A stretch of DNA of 31,468 nt from Paulinella micropora. Its lineage: Eukaryota; Cercozoa; Imbricatea; Euglyphida. A program made the position numbers and the translations under genes. The stretch covers positions 565,448-596,915 of the forward strand of contig BJOX01000123.1 of NCBI GenBank assembly GCA_009731375.1. The letters are read 5' to 3'. How positions within the stretch are numbered: the stretch's first letter is position 1; every line of letters begins with the position of its first letter. The notes beneath the pieces are model-generated. The model made no database searches, was not told the origin of the DNA, and worked only from the letters and a program-made list of their open reading frames with translations. This document shows, piece by piece, positions 1-31,468 of this stretch.

Positions 1-271
<271 letters not shown>

Positions 272-293
272 TGTGTTACCCCGAGACGAACTG

Positions 294-299
<6 letters not shown>

Positions 300-328
<29 letters not shown>

Positions 329-527
329 TGACATAATCAAATGCCTCACTGTTACCCTCCAACTGCCTCACTCTTGCCACTTTGTCCCTTCAACTGCCTC
401 ACTATTGCCACTTTGTCCCTCCAACTGCCTCACTATTGCCACTGTTACCCTCCAACTGCCTCACTATTGCCACTTTGTCCCTCCAACTGCCTCACTATTG
501 CCACTTTCCCCTTCAACTGCCTCATAC
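300..527. repeat. (GA)n tract followed by a ~31-bp minisatellite
   Basis: A short (GA)n run (about 297-325) is followed at about 347-525 by roughly six tandem copies of a 31-bp unit. The unit reads CTGCCTCACTATTGCCACTT and continues as either TGTCCCTCCAA or GTTACCCTCCAA. The two variants are interspersed. The array runs directly into (CATA)n. It is the only clear minisatellite among the tetranucleotide repeats; no function is visible. Confidence 0.85.
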
Positions 528-1000
528 ATGCATACATACATACATGCATACATACATACATGCATACATACATACATACAGACATACATACATACATATA
601 TACACACATACATACATACATACATACATACATACGTACATACATACATACATACATAGATACATACATACATGCATGCATGCATGCATACAGTACATAC
701 AATACACACATACATACATACATACATACATACATGCATACATACATACATACATACATGCATACATACATACATACATACATACGTACATACATACGTA
801 CATACATACATACATACATACATACATACATGTATAAATACGAATGGTGTGTATTGTATGCAAGTGATCGTACGAGAGAACACCGAGGATCTGTAACATA
901 CATACAAACATACATACATACATACATACATACATACATACGTACGTACGTACGTATGTACGTACATACATACATACATCCATACGTACATACATACATA
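528..1000. repeat. (CATA)n microsatellite
   Basis: CATA/CATG tetranucleotide repeat with CGTA variants, interrupted at 830-894 by a partial copy of the first visible dehydrogenase exon. The long open frames here on both strands (Thr-Tyr-Ile-His or Met-Tyr-Val-Cys repeats) are translations of the repeat, not genes. Confidence 0.95.
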
Positions 1001-1035
1001 CATGTATAAATACGAATGGTGTGTATTGTATGTAG

Positions 1036-18905
<17,870 letters not shown>

Positions 18906-19275
18906 ACATCACTGATATTAATACTGTAACAACAGTGTCACTGTCAATCATTATTCTATTCGATCGGTCCTTTGATCTTTCACGATTTCTGAATAAGCAT
19001 TTGGTTATTAAATAATAAAATTCTCTTCTTCTCTCATGCTGGCAGAAATGTGAAAAGCGACGACAACAACTTCTAATCCAATCTTTTCTCATCCTCTTTC
19101 TCTCTCTCTCTCTCTCTCTCTCCTATTAATATCTATTTTTGAAAATGCCAGGTCAGCTCAGCTAAAAGTGTTTGCGTCAAAAATCATTGTCTTCTAGCAA
19201 GAAAGAGAGCGAGGGTCGAACGATCGGTCCTTTGATCTTTCGGCCACGATTTCTGAATAAGCATTTGGTCAATCA
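18906..19275 (+). repeat. 3' UTR with a partial second copy of the gene end
   Basis: Positions 18961-19008 and 19222-19270 are copies of one segment (CGATCGGTCCTTTGATCTTT, then CACGATTTCTGAATAAGCAT). At 19035-19053 is a copy of the last codons and stop of exon v13 (ATGCTGGCAGAAATGTGA), followed by AAAGCGACGAC, which resembles the exon start. The end of the gene has therefore been partly duplicated downstream. Confidence 0.78.
19014..19019 (+). promoter_or_regulatory. Possible polyadenylation signal AATAAA
   Basis: AATAAA 109 nt after the dehydrogenase stop codon, in AT-rich sequence. Lineage rules for polyadenylation are unknown. Confidence 0.4.
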
Positions 19276-19312
19276 AGACGTCACCGAATGTGCAAGTGCA
19301 TACACCAAGCGC

Positions 19313-19359
<47 letters not shown>

Positions 19360-19672
19360 TTAAACTCCGCATATGCTGCGGTTGATAGCCCAGGACCCAG
19401 CAGACACCAGATTGTTATGGGTGGGGTTTCGAGGCAGCTCCAGCAACCGCGCTTGGTGTATGCACTTGCACATTCGGTGACGTCTTGCAAGAGGTTGCTG
19501 GGACTGCGGAATAACCTCGGCTTAGTGCAGTCTTGCCCTCAGGAGCTCCATCGGTGGCCCCGATCATCAGGCGAGAGACTGACACGGGGGGGTGGAGGAC
19601 CTCGAACAAGGGTATTGGAGGCTTATGTCCGTTGAGGATATGCCATTAGCTGCATCAGTACGCCTCAGATAT

Positions 19673-19729
<57 letters not shown>

Positions 19730-19730
19730 T
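19276..19730 (+). mobile_element. SINE-like element S2, copy 2, with inverted fragment
   Basis: The main body, 19359-19675, is the reverse complement of most of 5641-6050 and ends in (ATT)n to 19730. Just upstream, 19276-19312 is an inverted 37-bp fragment of the same element, matching 19449-19487, and is separated from the body by another (ATT)n tract. Confidence 0.72.
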
Positions 19731-19731
19731 A

Positions 19732-20124
<393 letters not shown>

Positions 20125-20450
20125 GGAGGGGTGCACAAGATGGCACTCCATGGGAAGAGGAGGTGGTTGGGCCTCTCCCCACGAAGATGACCGCTTGGGG
20201 AGGGCGGTCACCGGGATATGCGCAACTCTCAACTTGGCATTTACTCGGTAGGGGTTCGGCTAGGCAGATTGTGTGCTTATCTGTTGGATTGTTGGTTGGC
20301 TCGTTTTTCTTGGCTGTTGGTTTGGGTCTGGTTTCCTGGTTAGCCCATTTTCGCCGAATTTCCTGTCGAGTAAATGCCTGGGGGCTTCCAGTTCCGGTTT
20401 GGTGATCTTGTTGAGGTGAGCATTCGGAGGAAACAGTACCGAGATGGGTT

Positions 20451-20538
20451 GAAGATAGGATTCACATTGAGCCGAGATGGGGCTGAGTTGACCTGTTCCA
20501 ACTCGGCTCCATTTCGGCTTCATGTTAATCCTATCTTC
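20451..20538. repeat. Imperfect 39-bp hairpin in the LINE leader
   Basis: Arms 20451-20489 and 20500-20538 (both starting GAAGATAGGATT when read outward-in) with a 10-nt loop and about six mismatches. Weaker pairing continues outside. Confidence 0.8.
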
Positions 20539-21114
20539 ATCCTATCTGGGTTTTGTCTCCTCCCTATCTTCGCTTCTTCGGGGTTGCCTAACTGGAACAC
20601 ATGATGAGCGCACGTTGGAGAGGGGCTTCAGTCGGTCCCAATGCCTTGCCAGTGCCTTGCTGCGTTGCCGTGCCTTGCCCCATGCATTCACACCCTCCAC
20701 CGTTGCATTTCTAACTGAGCAGCTTCGGCTGGGATTACTATACTTGTCTGTAAGACCCTATAGGTACCGCTAGGTTCGCGCCTTCTATACCCACGTGGGG
20801 GAAGGAGTTTCAGCGGCACGCCGTCCGATCTGGCTCCACTCGGGGACACCCGTACCTCATGATGTGTATTGTTAGGAGCAGCTGAAAGTCCATAAGGCAT
20901 GAGAGTAGAGGCGTTGGCGATGCGATGGAGAGTGTGTGTAGTGCGTGAGGCAGGTTCTGGCGACGCTGGGGGTGCTGGCGGGCGCCGAAGGGCACGAAGC
21001 GACGCGGCAGCGTCCAGTGACACCGGCGGAAATGCGTGTAGTGTGTGTTGCAGATACCGCCGATGCTATTTGCATGGACGGGCGCTTTCCTCGGCGTAAA
21101 GAGGCGCGGCGGTG

Positions 21115-24100
21115 ATGGCCAGCGACATTGGCCGTCTACTACTCTCAATGGATTACAAATACGCGAAGCACGGAGCTACCACTGTGGCCCTTATGGGACA
21201 AGGTAGAATCGCCGAAGACCTGGACAATCCCCGTGGGAATGCCTCTTCGACGGGCTCTGGCCCGATGTCCCAGGATGGGAGGATGAGGGCTCGCGTATAT
21301 GACGGAATTCCTGAACCACGTGGAGAGGCTATCTTAGCTGCGCCTCATCCTTCCTCCCCAAACCTGGCACACGGGTCGGCGCTTCAACATAAGGCGAGCG
21401 GCGCTATATGGCAGATGGCACCGCCGCCTCGACGGTACCGGCGGGTAGATCGGTACGACAAGGACGGGCGTAATCTGATTGTCTGGGGGCTCTCAGAACG
21501 CGCCAATCTACAGGAGATCGCCTCCAAAATGAGCGGTCTTGGTCTGGTGGTCCCGGTAATGGAGTGGCAAGGCCAGCGAATGTCTCGTCACCTGGAGCTG
21601 GTCTACGAGGACGATGACAGCAGGCAGACGGCGTTGCAGCAACTCAAACATCTCAAATTCTTCGGCAGAGGGGTCAATGTGGCCCTTGGGCGCAGGTTCA
21701 GGGACAGGGAACGTGTCCGAAGGCTTATTCGCATCCATCTGCGTGGGGAAGCGGCGGTCCGGAAGGAGGAAGCTGCGACGGGATATCGCGTCTTGCCTCT
21801 GCATGAAGAATGTGTCGATGATGTGCAGGTGGTGTCTTCGGAATTGGCTGCCGATGCACCTAAGTGTGTGTCTGAGTGTGCTGATGTGCATGTGGTGCCC
21901 CTGCATTCGGCGGCCAGTGCAGTGGGGGACCAACCTGCGCAAGCACCTGCAGAGGGGGGCAGCACGAGGGCGGAAGCCAAGCGCGGCCGTCGGGTCCGGA
22001 AACGAGCCAAGAAGCACCGCTCCAAGCAGTTCGATACCGGCTTCAAGCTACTCGTCGCGAGTCACAACTGGCAGGGTAAAACGGGATACGACAACGTAGG
22101 CACGGCGGAATGGGCATCATTCTACAAGCACGAGGGCTGGCTAGTCATCGGGGCTCAGGAGCACCGCATGGGCAAGAAGCAACTTTCCAAATGCAGCCTG
22201 GATGGATTCCGGATTTTTGGAAAACCTGCGGAGGTCAGCGAGAAAAATCGCTGCAAGGGTGGGGTTCTATTCGCGGTGGCTAACTTCCTTGGTCCGTATT
22301 GCAACCTGGTGTCAGCCCCCGTCGACCACCGGCAGCAAGTGTGGCTGCGTATCGCCTCGGGTGTTACCGGCGCTCAGGATATCTATGTGGGCAACGGCTA
22401 CTTTCCCCAGGAAACGCAGGAAGAAGAGTCGTCAGAGGCGTATGCGGCCTGGCAGGCAGCTATAGCTTTTTTTGGAGCCAAAGGTCTTGTGGTCACGGTG
22501 GCGGATGCCAACGCGAAGCTCGGGCCGGCATGCAGCCGAAAAGAGGAGGGCATCGTCGGTCAGCACGGGGAGGTCGATGATAAGGGAGCACCGGTACGTT
22601 CGGAGAACGGCAAGAGACTCGCGGCTGTCCTCGTCGCTACGGGCCTGCGAAATCTGAGCGGCTTCTCGTGCCCAGTGGAAGGGTCCTACTGGTGGTCCCG
22701 GCGTGAGCAGCGCGGCATGGGCACAGGCAAGCACCTCCTCGATTACATCTGCGCGTCGCCTGGCTTGGCATCTGGAGCAAAGTTCGGAGTATGCGAAGAT
22801 GATCTTGATACGGACCACAAGGCAGTATGGGCCGAACTGACGTGGAGCGGCCAGCGCCGGCCAAAGCGGGCTGCGAAACCTTACAGGTCCTTTCGTGTTG
22901 ATAAGCTTATTGGTGCTGGTGTCTCGGGTAATGATCACGCTGCGAAGCAAGCGCTGGATTATCTACGCGACAAGTTCGATGACGTATTCCAGCATTGCCT
23001 ACAGAAGCTTGGAGTGCATCAGCTGCCTGAGCTTGACCTATCGGGTGGTGCCGACAGCCAACGGGTGGTAGATGACGTCACCGAGCGAGTGGCGCAGTCC
23101 TTCCGAATGGCGGCGCACCGGGTCCTTGGCTCCAGATGTATACGACCCCGTTTCACCAACAATTGGTTCGACGGGGAGCTAAAGGAGCTCATTCAGCAGC
23201 GCCGGGAGGCCTACGCAGCATACAGGAGGGATGAATCGAATGCGGAAGCCCGTCTGAATTGGCTACGGCTCCGCAAGCAAATTCGGAAGGCAACTCGGGC
23301 CAAGAAGTCCGCCTCCTTCAAGCAAGTGCAGGAAGAAGCGGTCAAATGTCAACGCGAGCAATCCTCAAAGCGCTTTTGGCTACTCGCGAAGCGGCTTGGC
23401 GGGGCACGCAGAACGAAGGTCTCCGCGCCGGTGCAAAGGGAGGATGGCTCACTGGCGTGTACGCTGCCGGAAAAGGTCGCTCGGTGGGAGGAATTTCGGA
23501 AAAATTCGGTGAAGCCACGGGAAAATCCGGCAAGTGCGGCTGTTGTGGTGGAGTGCTGTGCAGAAGCAGGCTCGCTGGAGTGGGAGGAAGCCGAAGCTAA
23601 GCGGCAGTTCCACTGGAACGATCGCTTCAGAGATGAGGTGGCCCGGGCTATGAAGGAGCACGAAGTAGGTGAAGACACTTGCGAAGAGCTGGACAAGCCG
23701 TTCACGCAAGAGGAGGTCCTTGCAAGGCAACGTGCCCTGAATAACCACAAAGCTTGTGGCGAGGACAAAGTGAAGAACGAGATGCTCAAGTATGGCGGCG
23801 CCTACATCAATGGCTACTTAACGCAGTACTTCAACTGGATTCGAGAAGCCGAGAGGACTCCAAAAGCTTGGGGCAAGGGAATCATCGTCAATATCCCCAA
23901 GGGTGGGGATCCTACGGATCCTGACAACTGGAGGGATATCTCGATTATTAGTTGCCTTGGTAAGCTGTATCTGTCCTTATTAGCTACTCGTCTAACGCTC
24001 TTCGTGGATGGCCCGGATAAGCTACGTCCAGAGCAGGGAGGCTTCCGCCCGGGGCGTCGCACTACGGATCAGGTCTTTACCCTTTGGCAGAGGTTGAAGG

Positions 24101-26223
24101 GGCGTCAGCAGCAGAAGCGGGAGTCGTATGTCCTGTTCGTCGATCTACGCAAGGCTTTCCCGTCTGTTTGGAGAGATGGCCTATTTGAGAGGCTCTGGAA
24201 GCTGGGTGTAAGGGGCAAGTTCTGGCGCACGCTACGCAGGTGCTACGAGCAGACTTCGTCGCAAGTGCTAGTTGATGGAGCACTCACCCCCGAAGTACTG
24301 GAGGGTGTAGGCGTCCAACAGGGGTCCCCTCTCTCTCCCACACTCTTCAACGTCTTTATGGATGAGCTGTGTGATCGGCTGGCGAGTGCCCTCAAGATCA
24401 CGGATGTGAAGCGGCTGAACGACATCAAGGCACTTCTATACGCGGACGACGTGGCCCTCATCGCTCACAGTCGCACCGAGCTCCAGAAGATGGTCAATGT
24501 TGTGGCCAAGTTCGCGGAAGATTACCGGCTGGAAGTCAACTTGAAGCCCGGCAAGACGGAAATCATGCCCATTTACACGTCGAGCAAGGCGAAACGACCA
24601 AGTATCAGGGAGCGAGGTGAGCCCGTGGTGTGGTTTCGCGGCCAGAAGCTTTGTGTCACCAGTCAGTACAAGTACCTGGGAGTGGTTATCACCGACGACC
24701 TGAAGTGGAAGGAGCAGGCCCTGCGGGCTACGCGTGTCACTGAAGTCGCCACCGCAGGTTGGTACTCTTTGTGGTGTGCAGGTGAGATACAAGCTAGGTA
24801 TCGTCTCATGTGCTGGAATCAACTTGTGGGGGCCAAGCTGAAGTACGCCTTCGATGTCTGGCGTGCCCCCGTATCGCAGCTCACCAAGCTGGAGGCAGCA
24901 ATGCTGCGCCCCATGAGGATGATTCTCGGCATCAGCCCTAAGACAAGCAAGTGGATTACACTCTTTCTGGCGCGCTCTTTGAGTGCGGAGCGTTTGCGGC
25001 GGGCGGCGCAACTGAAGTTCTATGGACGGCTGCGTGTTCTACCGGAGAAGCGATTTCCTGTCATCGCATCTCAAGTCAAATCCGACTGGACTGCGGAGGC
25101 CGAAGGCGCTATCAGGGACTCAATGGATCTACAACAAGGGCTTCAGGAGCTCCTAAATAGCTCAGAGAAGGACCTCGAGGGTTGGTGTTCGACTGTGGAC
25201 AAGTGGGCCCTTCAGCAGGACGTCAAGATGGTGCAGCAACTGATGTGGGACAAGCGAGAGGCAGGCAGCGATCTTACTGATGGCCTGCGAGTCATCCTAA
25301 GACAAGTCTTTGGAACTAAGGAGTTCCCAAGATGGGTAGCCCTTGATGATGCGCATTATAATCTGCTTCGGAGAAGGTTGCTCAGCTGCAACAACCGCCT
25401 TCGGTTGTACCGCAGCAAGTTGGTCAGTGGCATGTCCCCTCGCTGCTTCTGTTGTCATGATGATGTCAATGAGTCCCTTGCGCACTTCTTATGGGATTGC
25501 CCCATGCATGAGGGGAGACGTAAGCAGCTGTTGCTGAGTATGCAGAGGCTCGGTGGCATGGCTGTGGGGGGTGCTGAGGGGGATGGAGGGAGTGAGGAGG
25601 GTGGTGAGGTCGTAGGCGGTGAGGTTGTGGTGGAGGATGTGTTGCTTGGGCGGGAGCGGGAGGGCTCTGTGCGGCAGGGTTGGGATGATATGTCGCCTGT
25701 GGATCAATCACGATTGTTTTGTAAGCTTTTTCAGGGGAAGTCGCGCTTCCGCAGTAACTTTAGGCTTGCTGCGTTGTTAGGGGTTACAGCGTTGCGTCCC
25801 CCTCCAAAGTTGGATGTGTTGTTTGGATCATATGTGTCTGAGTGTTGGTCTGCTAGGGAGGGTAAAAGGGAGGAGCTTGGGGTGGAGGATGGGGGCGAGG
25901 AGGTGATTGACCTCACTGAGGTTCCATCAGCTTCTGTCCCACCCTCTCCCCCAAGTGACGTTGATGTTGCGCGGCGCGGCCGTCCGCGCAGAGGGGACGT
26001 CCTGGCTAGAGAGAGGGGTTCGGGAGCGCAGCGTAGTGTCTCGGAGTTCTTCTCTTCAGCTAACACCCTCGCATCTAGCTCTTCATGCATTTCACAGCCC
26101 CCATCTGCCCCTGCTGTTGCTGTTGCTGCTATGTCTGTTTGGTGTTCTGACAATGCGTTGGGATCGGCTGACCCCGGTGACCCAATGGAGGCACATGTCC
26201 AGGATCTGGATCTGATGCTATAG
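21115..26223 (+). CDS. LINE polyprotein: endonuclease and reverse transcriptase
   Basis: 1702 codons; the ATG at 21115 is the first after an in-frame TAA at 21097. Residues ~110-205 look like an RRM-type nucleic-acid-binding region (NLIVWGLSE). Residues ~305-575 are an APE-type endonuclease, with SHNW, QEH, VADAN and TDH as the expected Asn, Glu, Asp/Asn and His positions. Residues ~915-1180 are the reverse transcriptase: FVDLRKAFP, GVQQGSPLSP, and YADD at 1109-1112. A CCHC zinc motif, C-x2-C-x9-H-x4-C, spans 1444-1462. No RNase H domain is seen. The last ~240 residues are low-complexity and acidic, with VIDLT (1597-1601) and QRSVSEFF (1639-1646). Expected action is target-primed reverse transcription of its own RNA. 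There are no stops or frameshifts. Confidence 0.93.
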   Translation: MASDIGRLLLSMDYKYAKHGATTVALMGQGRIAEDLDNPRGNASSTGSGPMSQDGRMRARVYDGIPEPRGEAILAAPHPSSPNLAHGSALQHKASGAIWQMAPPPRRYRRVDRYDKDGRNLIVWGLSERANLQEIASKMSGLGLVVPVMEWQGQRMSRHLELVYEDDDSRQTALQQLKHLKFFGRGVNVALGRRFRDRERVRRLIRIHLRGEAAVRKEEAATGYRVLPLHEECVDDVQVVSSELAADAPKCVSECADVHVVPLHSAASAVGDQPAQAPAEGGSTRAEAKRGRRVRKRAKKHRSKQFDTGFKLLVASHNWQGKTGYDNVGTAEWASFYKHEGWLVIGAQEHRMGKKQLSKCSLDGFRIFGKPAEVSEKNRCKGGVLFAVANFLGPYCNLVSAPVDHRQQVWLRIASGVTGAQDIYVGNGYFPQETQEEESSEAYAAWQAAIAFFGAKGLVVTVADANAKLGPACSRKEEGIVGQHGEVDDKGAPVRSENGKRLAAVLVATGLRNLSGFSCPVEGSYWWSRREQRGMGTGKHLLDYICASPGLASGAKFGVCEDDLDTDHKAVWAELTWSGQRRPKRAAKPYRSFRVDKLIGAGVSGNDHAAKQALDYLRDKFDDVFQHCLQKLGVHQLPELDLSGGADSQRVVDDVTERVAQSFRMAAHRVLGSRCIRPRFTNNWFDGELKELIQQRREAYAAYRRDESNAEARLNWLRLRKQIRKATRAKKSASFKQVQEEAVKCQREQSSKRFWLLAKRLGGARRTKVSAPVQREDGSLACTLPEKVARWEEFRKNSVKPRENPASAAVVVECCAEAGSLEWEEAEAKRQFHWNDRFRDEVARAMKEHEVGEDTCEELDKPFTQEEVLARQRALNNHKACGEDKVKNEMLKYGGAYINGYLTQYFNWIREAERTPKAWGKGIIVNIPKGGDPTDPDNWRDISIISCLGKLYLSLLATRLTLFVDGPDKLRPEQGGFRPGRRTTDQVFTLWQRLKGRQQQKRESYVLFVDLRKAFPSVWRDGLFERLWKLGVRGKFWRTLRRCYEQTSSQVLVDGALTPEVLEGVGVQQGSPLSPTLFNVFMDELCDRLASALKITDVKRLNDIKALLYADDVALIAHSRTELQKMVNVVAKFAEDYRLEVNLKPGKTEIMPIYTSSKAKRPSIRERGEPVVWFRGQKLCVTSQYKYLGVVITDDLKWKEQALRATRVTEVATAGWYSLWCAGEIQARYRLMCWNQLVGAKLKYAFDVWRAPVSQLTKLEAAMLRPMRMILGISPKTSKWITLFLARSLSAERLRRAAQLKFYGRLRVLPEKRFPVIASQVKSDWTAEAEGAIRDSMDLQQGLQELLNSSEKDLEGWCSTVDKWALQQDVKMVQQLMWDKREAGSDLTDGLRVILRQVFGTKEFPRWVALDDAHYNLLRRRLLSCNNRLRLYRSKLVSGMSPRCFCCHDDVNESLAHFLWDCPMHEGRRKQLLLSMQRLGGMAVGGAEGDGGSEEGGEVVGGEVVVEDVLLGREREGSVRQGWDDMSPVDQSRLFCKLFQGKSRFRSNFRLAALLGVTALRPPPKLDVLFGSYVSECWSAREGKREELGVEDGGEEVIDLTEVPSASVPPSPPSDVDVARRGRPRRGDVLARERGSGAQRSVSEFFSSANTLASSSSCISQPPSAPAVAVAAMSVWCSDNALGSADPGDPMEAHVQDLDLML

Positions 26224-26235
26224 TCTGAGGAAGCC

Positions 26236-26330
<95 letters not shown>

Positions 26331-26331
<1 letters not shown>

Positions 26332-26559
26332 TAAGTTACTTCAAGTTTCTTTTTACTGATGTTTTACTTTCTCTTCCGCCGCCTCGTTGGATCGTTAAGA
26401 CTTCAACTCAATATTCAAGTTCAAGTCACTCAGTGATTACTCACTCCTGAGAGTGGCAAGTATCATATAAGTTCAAATTTTAGTGAGACGACAAGTTACT
26501 ATCAGTGGCAGGGCCGAAAGCGGTTCGTAGTCAAGTGTGCGTACGGCCCGGACGATTTA
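26331..26559. other. Intergenic unique sequence
   Basis: AT-rich, no exon or RNA gene recognised. It contains several short TTCAAGT repeats. Confidence 0.5.
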
Positions 26560-26833
26560 TTGCTGTTGACATTCAAGACAACAACAAAAATTAGTTTTTC
26601 ATTTTTGTGTCAGATTTTCATTTTTGTGACAGTTTTTCATTTTTGTGACAAAAATTCAAATTTTCAAATTTAACGGTAACATTTCGCGAAAATTTACGAT
26701 ATTTTGCGGACGAATATAGCAGTTAATTTGAAAAATTCAAATTTTCACCCAAAATCAAAATTCCAACCAAAACTGAAATTCCAACCAAAACAGAAAAATT
26801 AATTTTTTTTGTTGTCTTGAATGTCAACAGCAA
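26560..26833. mobile_element. MITE-like element C with TA flanks
   Basis: 274 bp with long inverted ends (TTGCTGTTGACATTCAAGAC...), about 27 bp perfect and then imperfect, flanked on each side by TA. The left interior has three TTTTTCATTTTTGTG-type repeats, the right interior two ATTCCAACCAAAAC repeats. TA duplication and size fit a Tc1/mariner-type MITE. Confidence 0.78.
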
Positions 26834-27749
26834 TACTAACCAATGAAGTTAGGCATTGTGCCGATCTAGCGTGGCACGGTACTGGACCATCATCAACAAT
26901 TTGACTCCCGGGCGGCGTAGCAGTTGCAGTCATTATGATGCGGATTAGAAATATCTGCGCAGTGTGACTTTCTTATATTACTGATTCCAGTTTCAACAGC
27001 TGTCTGGTTGCAGTAGGACGGTCAGCCGGTTCTGAGTTTATCAGTGCCGTCCGACGGTCGGATTAAAGCACTGTCGCCGTGACGGTGTCTGTGTGCAACT
27101 ACTGTGACTTTTAAATCACCGGCACAGGGGGAGTCGCGTGGGCCGGCGAACCGCAGTGAAAATTTCAAGGCCCGGGCACGGTGGGGTAAATATTAATAAG
27201 ATCCGTGAGTGACCGGTTTATACTAATCAACGGTTATGCAGTGAGCCGCTGTAATAATGGTTCATCATAACAATGAAGCATATGTGAAACGTTACTTTAT
27301 TAATAAGGTTCTGCATTATTAATAAAGTAACGTTTCACATATGCTTCTTTACAGAGACTTTGAACTTTCAACTGCCACAATCCCGCCAAAAACGTTCTAT
27401 GGACTCCTAATTCTTCACTTCGAAACAGAGTATCAAATGTTAATATTATTAATAATACATAATGACTTAAGGTCATTAGTGATTTCAGGTATGTGAATAC
27501 TTACTTTACTGATGTATTTCAAGTGTCAACTGAAAAATAAGTACGGTGATGAGCTTGTTAGGCGCGCGGATTATTTTTTCACCCATCAACTTTTAGTTAA
27601 TGATATTAATACTATTAATAATAAAATACTTGCCACTGGCAGGGATAAGTGGGAAGCATAACAGTTAGAAGGGAAGTGGTATAATAAAGGTGGACTCGTA
27701 GAGTCAAAACGAGGGTATGACACACACACACACACACACACCCACACAC

Positions 27750-27789
<40 letters not shown>

Positions 27790-27795
27790 AAAAAA
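26834..27795. other. Intergenic sequence between the two convergent genes
   Basis: Unique, partly GC-rich (27000-27200) then AT-rich, ending in (CA)n(AAC)n at 27720-27790. It contains the hairpin at 27275-27347. On the minus strand the last part is the probable 3' UTR of the second gene. No exon recognised. Confidence 0.5.
27275..27347. repeat. Perfect 32-bp inverted repeat
   Basis: Arms 27275-27306 and 27316-27347 are exact reverse complements (GAAGCATATGTGAAACGTTA...) around a 9-nt loop. Confidence 0.92.
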
Positions 27796-31120
<3,325 letters not shown>

Positions 31121-31125
31121 CTATA

Positions 31126-31189
<64 letters not shown>

Positions 31190-31190
31190 C

Positions 31191-31245
<55 letters not shown>

Positions 31246-31344
31246 CGACGACGACGACGATGATGATGATGATGATGATAGATGAAGATGATAATAATAA
31301 TAATAATAATAATGATAATAATAGTAATAACAATGATAATAATG

Positions 31345-31383
<39 letters not shown>

Positions 31384-31468
31384 GTGCTTCTCTGTCAATG
31401 GCTGATGCATTTCTGCACATGCGCCTCTATCGTCTCACCCGTGAGGGGAGTACGAAGAATTGACGATA
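31126..31468 (-). mobile_element. tRNA-SINE 3' part with (ATT)n tail, cut by window end
   Basis: Positions 31384-31468 are the reverse complement of the 3' region of the SINE at 19732; the tail (ATT with ATC, GTC and ATG variants) runs down to 31126. The tRNA-like head would lie beyond the window. Confidence 0.85.

Noticed and set aside
272-300. Possible dehydrogenase exon before v1 (GTGTTACCCCGAGACGAACT)
   Set aside because: No frame matches the segment expected before VIVRENTE, and no donor is convincing.
21508-22017. Antisense open frames inside the LINE ORF
   Set aside because: Shadows of a GC-rich coding region; the sense frame has all the domain motifs.

Overview
The window is nuclear DNA from a microsatellite-rich eukaryote. 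The evidence is spliceosomal GT-AG introns, an APE-type LINE, a tRNA-derived SINE, several inverted-repeat (MITE-like) elements and kilobases of di-, tri-, tetra- and pentanucleotide repeats. The lineage cannot be fixed from the sequence; an alga or other protist is my guess only. Seven assembly gaps (runs of N) sit in or beside simple repeats.

Most long open frames here are translated microsatellites. The real genes are broken into tiny exons (25-87 nt) hidden between the repeats. On the + strand, positions 1036-18905 hold the 3' part of an NAD-dependent isocitrate dehydrogenase-type gene. Thirteen exons are visible with matching phases, and one more is probably lost in the gap at 13527-14387. 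They carry the RENTE substrate loop with its Tyr, the catalytic Lys (VHKAN), the metal-binding Asp residues, the NAD loop [10 protein letters not shown] and the stop codon. On the - strand, positions 31120-27796 hold the last six exons (111 codons) of a second gene. Its C-terminus ends in an Asp-Gly-Ala-His context that resembles the last block of SGNH/GDSL hydrolases. The two genes converge on a transposon-rich interval.

The most striking signal is shared by both genes. Many exons are accompanied by partial copies of themselves, each joined to microsatellite, stacked in the neighbouring intron. Copies upstream of an intact exon keep the acceptor and the exon's 5' part. Copies downstream keep the exon's 3' part and the donor. 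One exon has 13 such acceptor copies, another about ten, another five donor copies. One exon is duplicated whole and in frame, and the stop codon with part of the 3' UTR is also partly duplicated. Many donors are just GT followed at once by the microsatellite.

Positions 19.0-27.8 kb hold a 3' UTR duplication, two SINE-type elements, and a LINE with one intact 1702-codon ORF (RRM-like region, APE endonuclease, reverse transcriptase, CCHC zinc motif, C-terminal tail). The LINE ends in (TTA)n. The tRNA-derived SINE family shares its 3' end, so it was probably mobilised by this LINE or a relative. Further on are a TA-flanked inverted-repeat element and a perfect 32-bp hairpin. Other MITE-like copies lie in introns of both genes.
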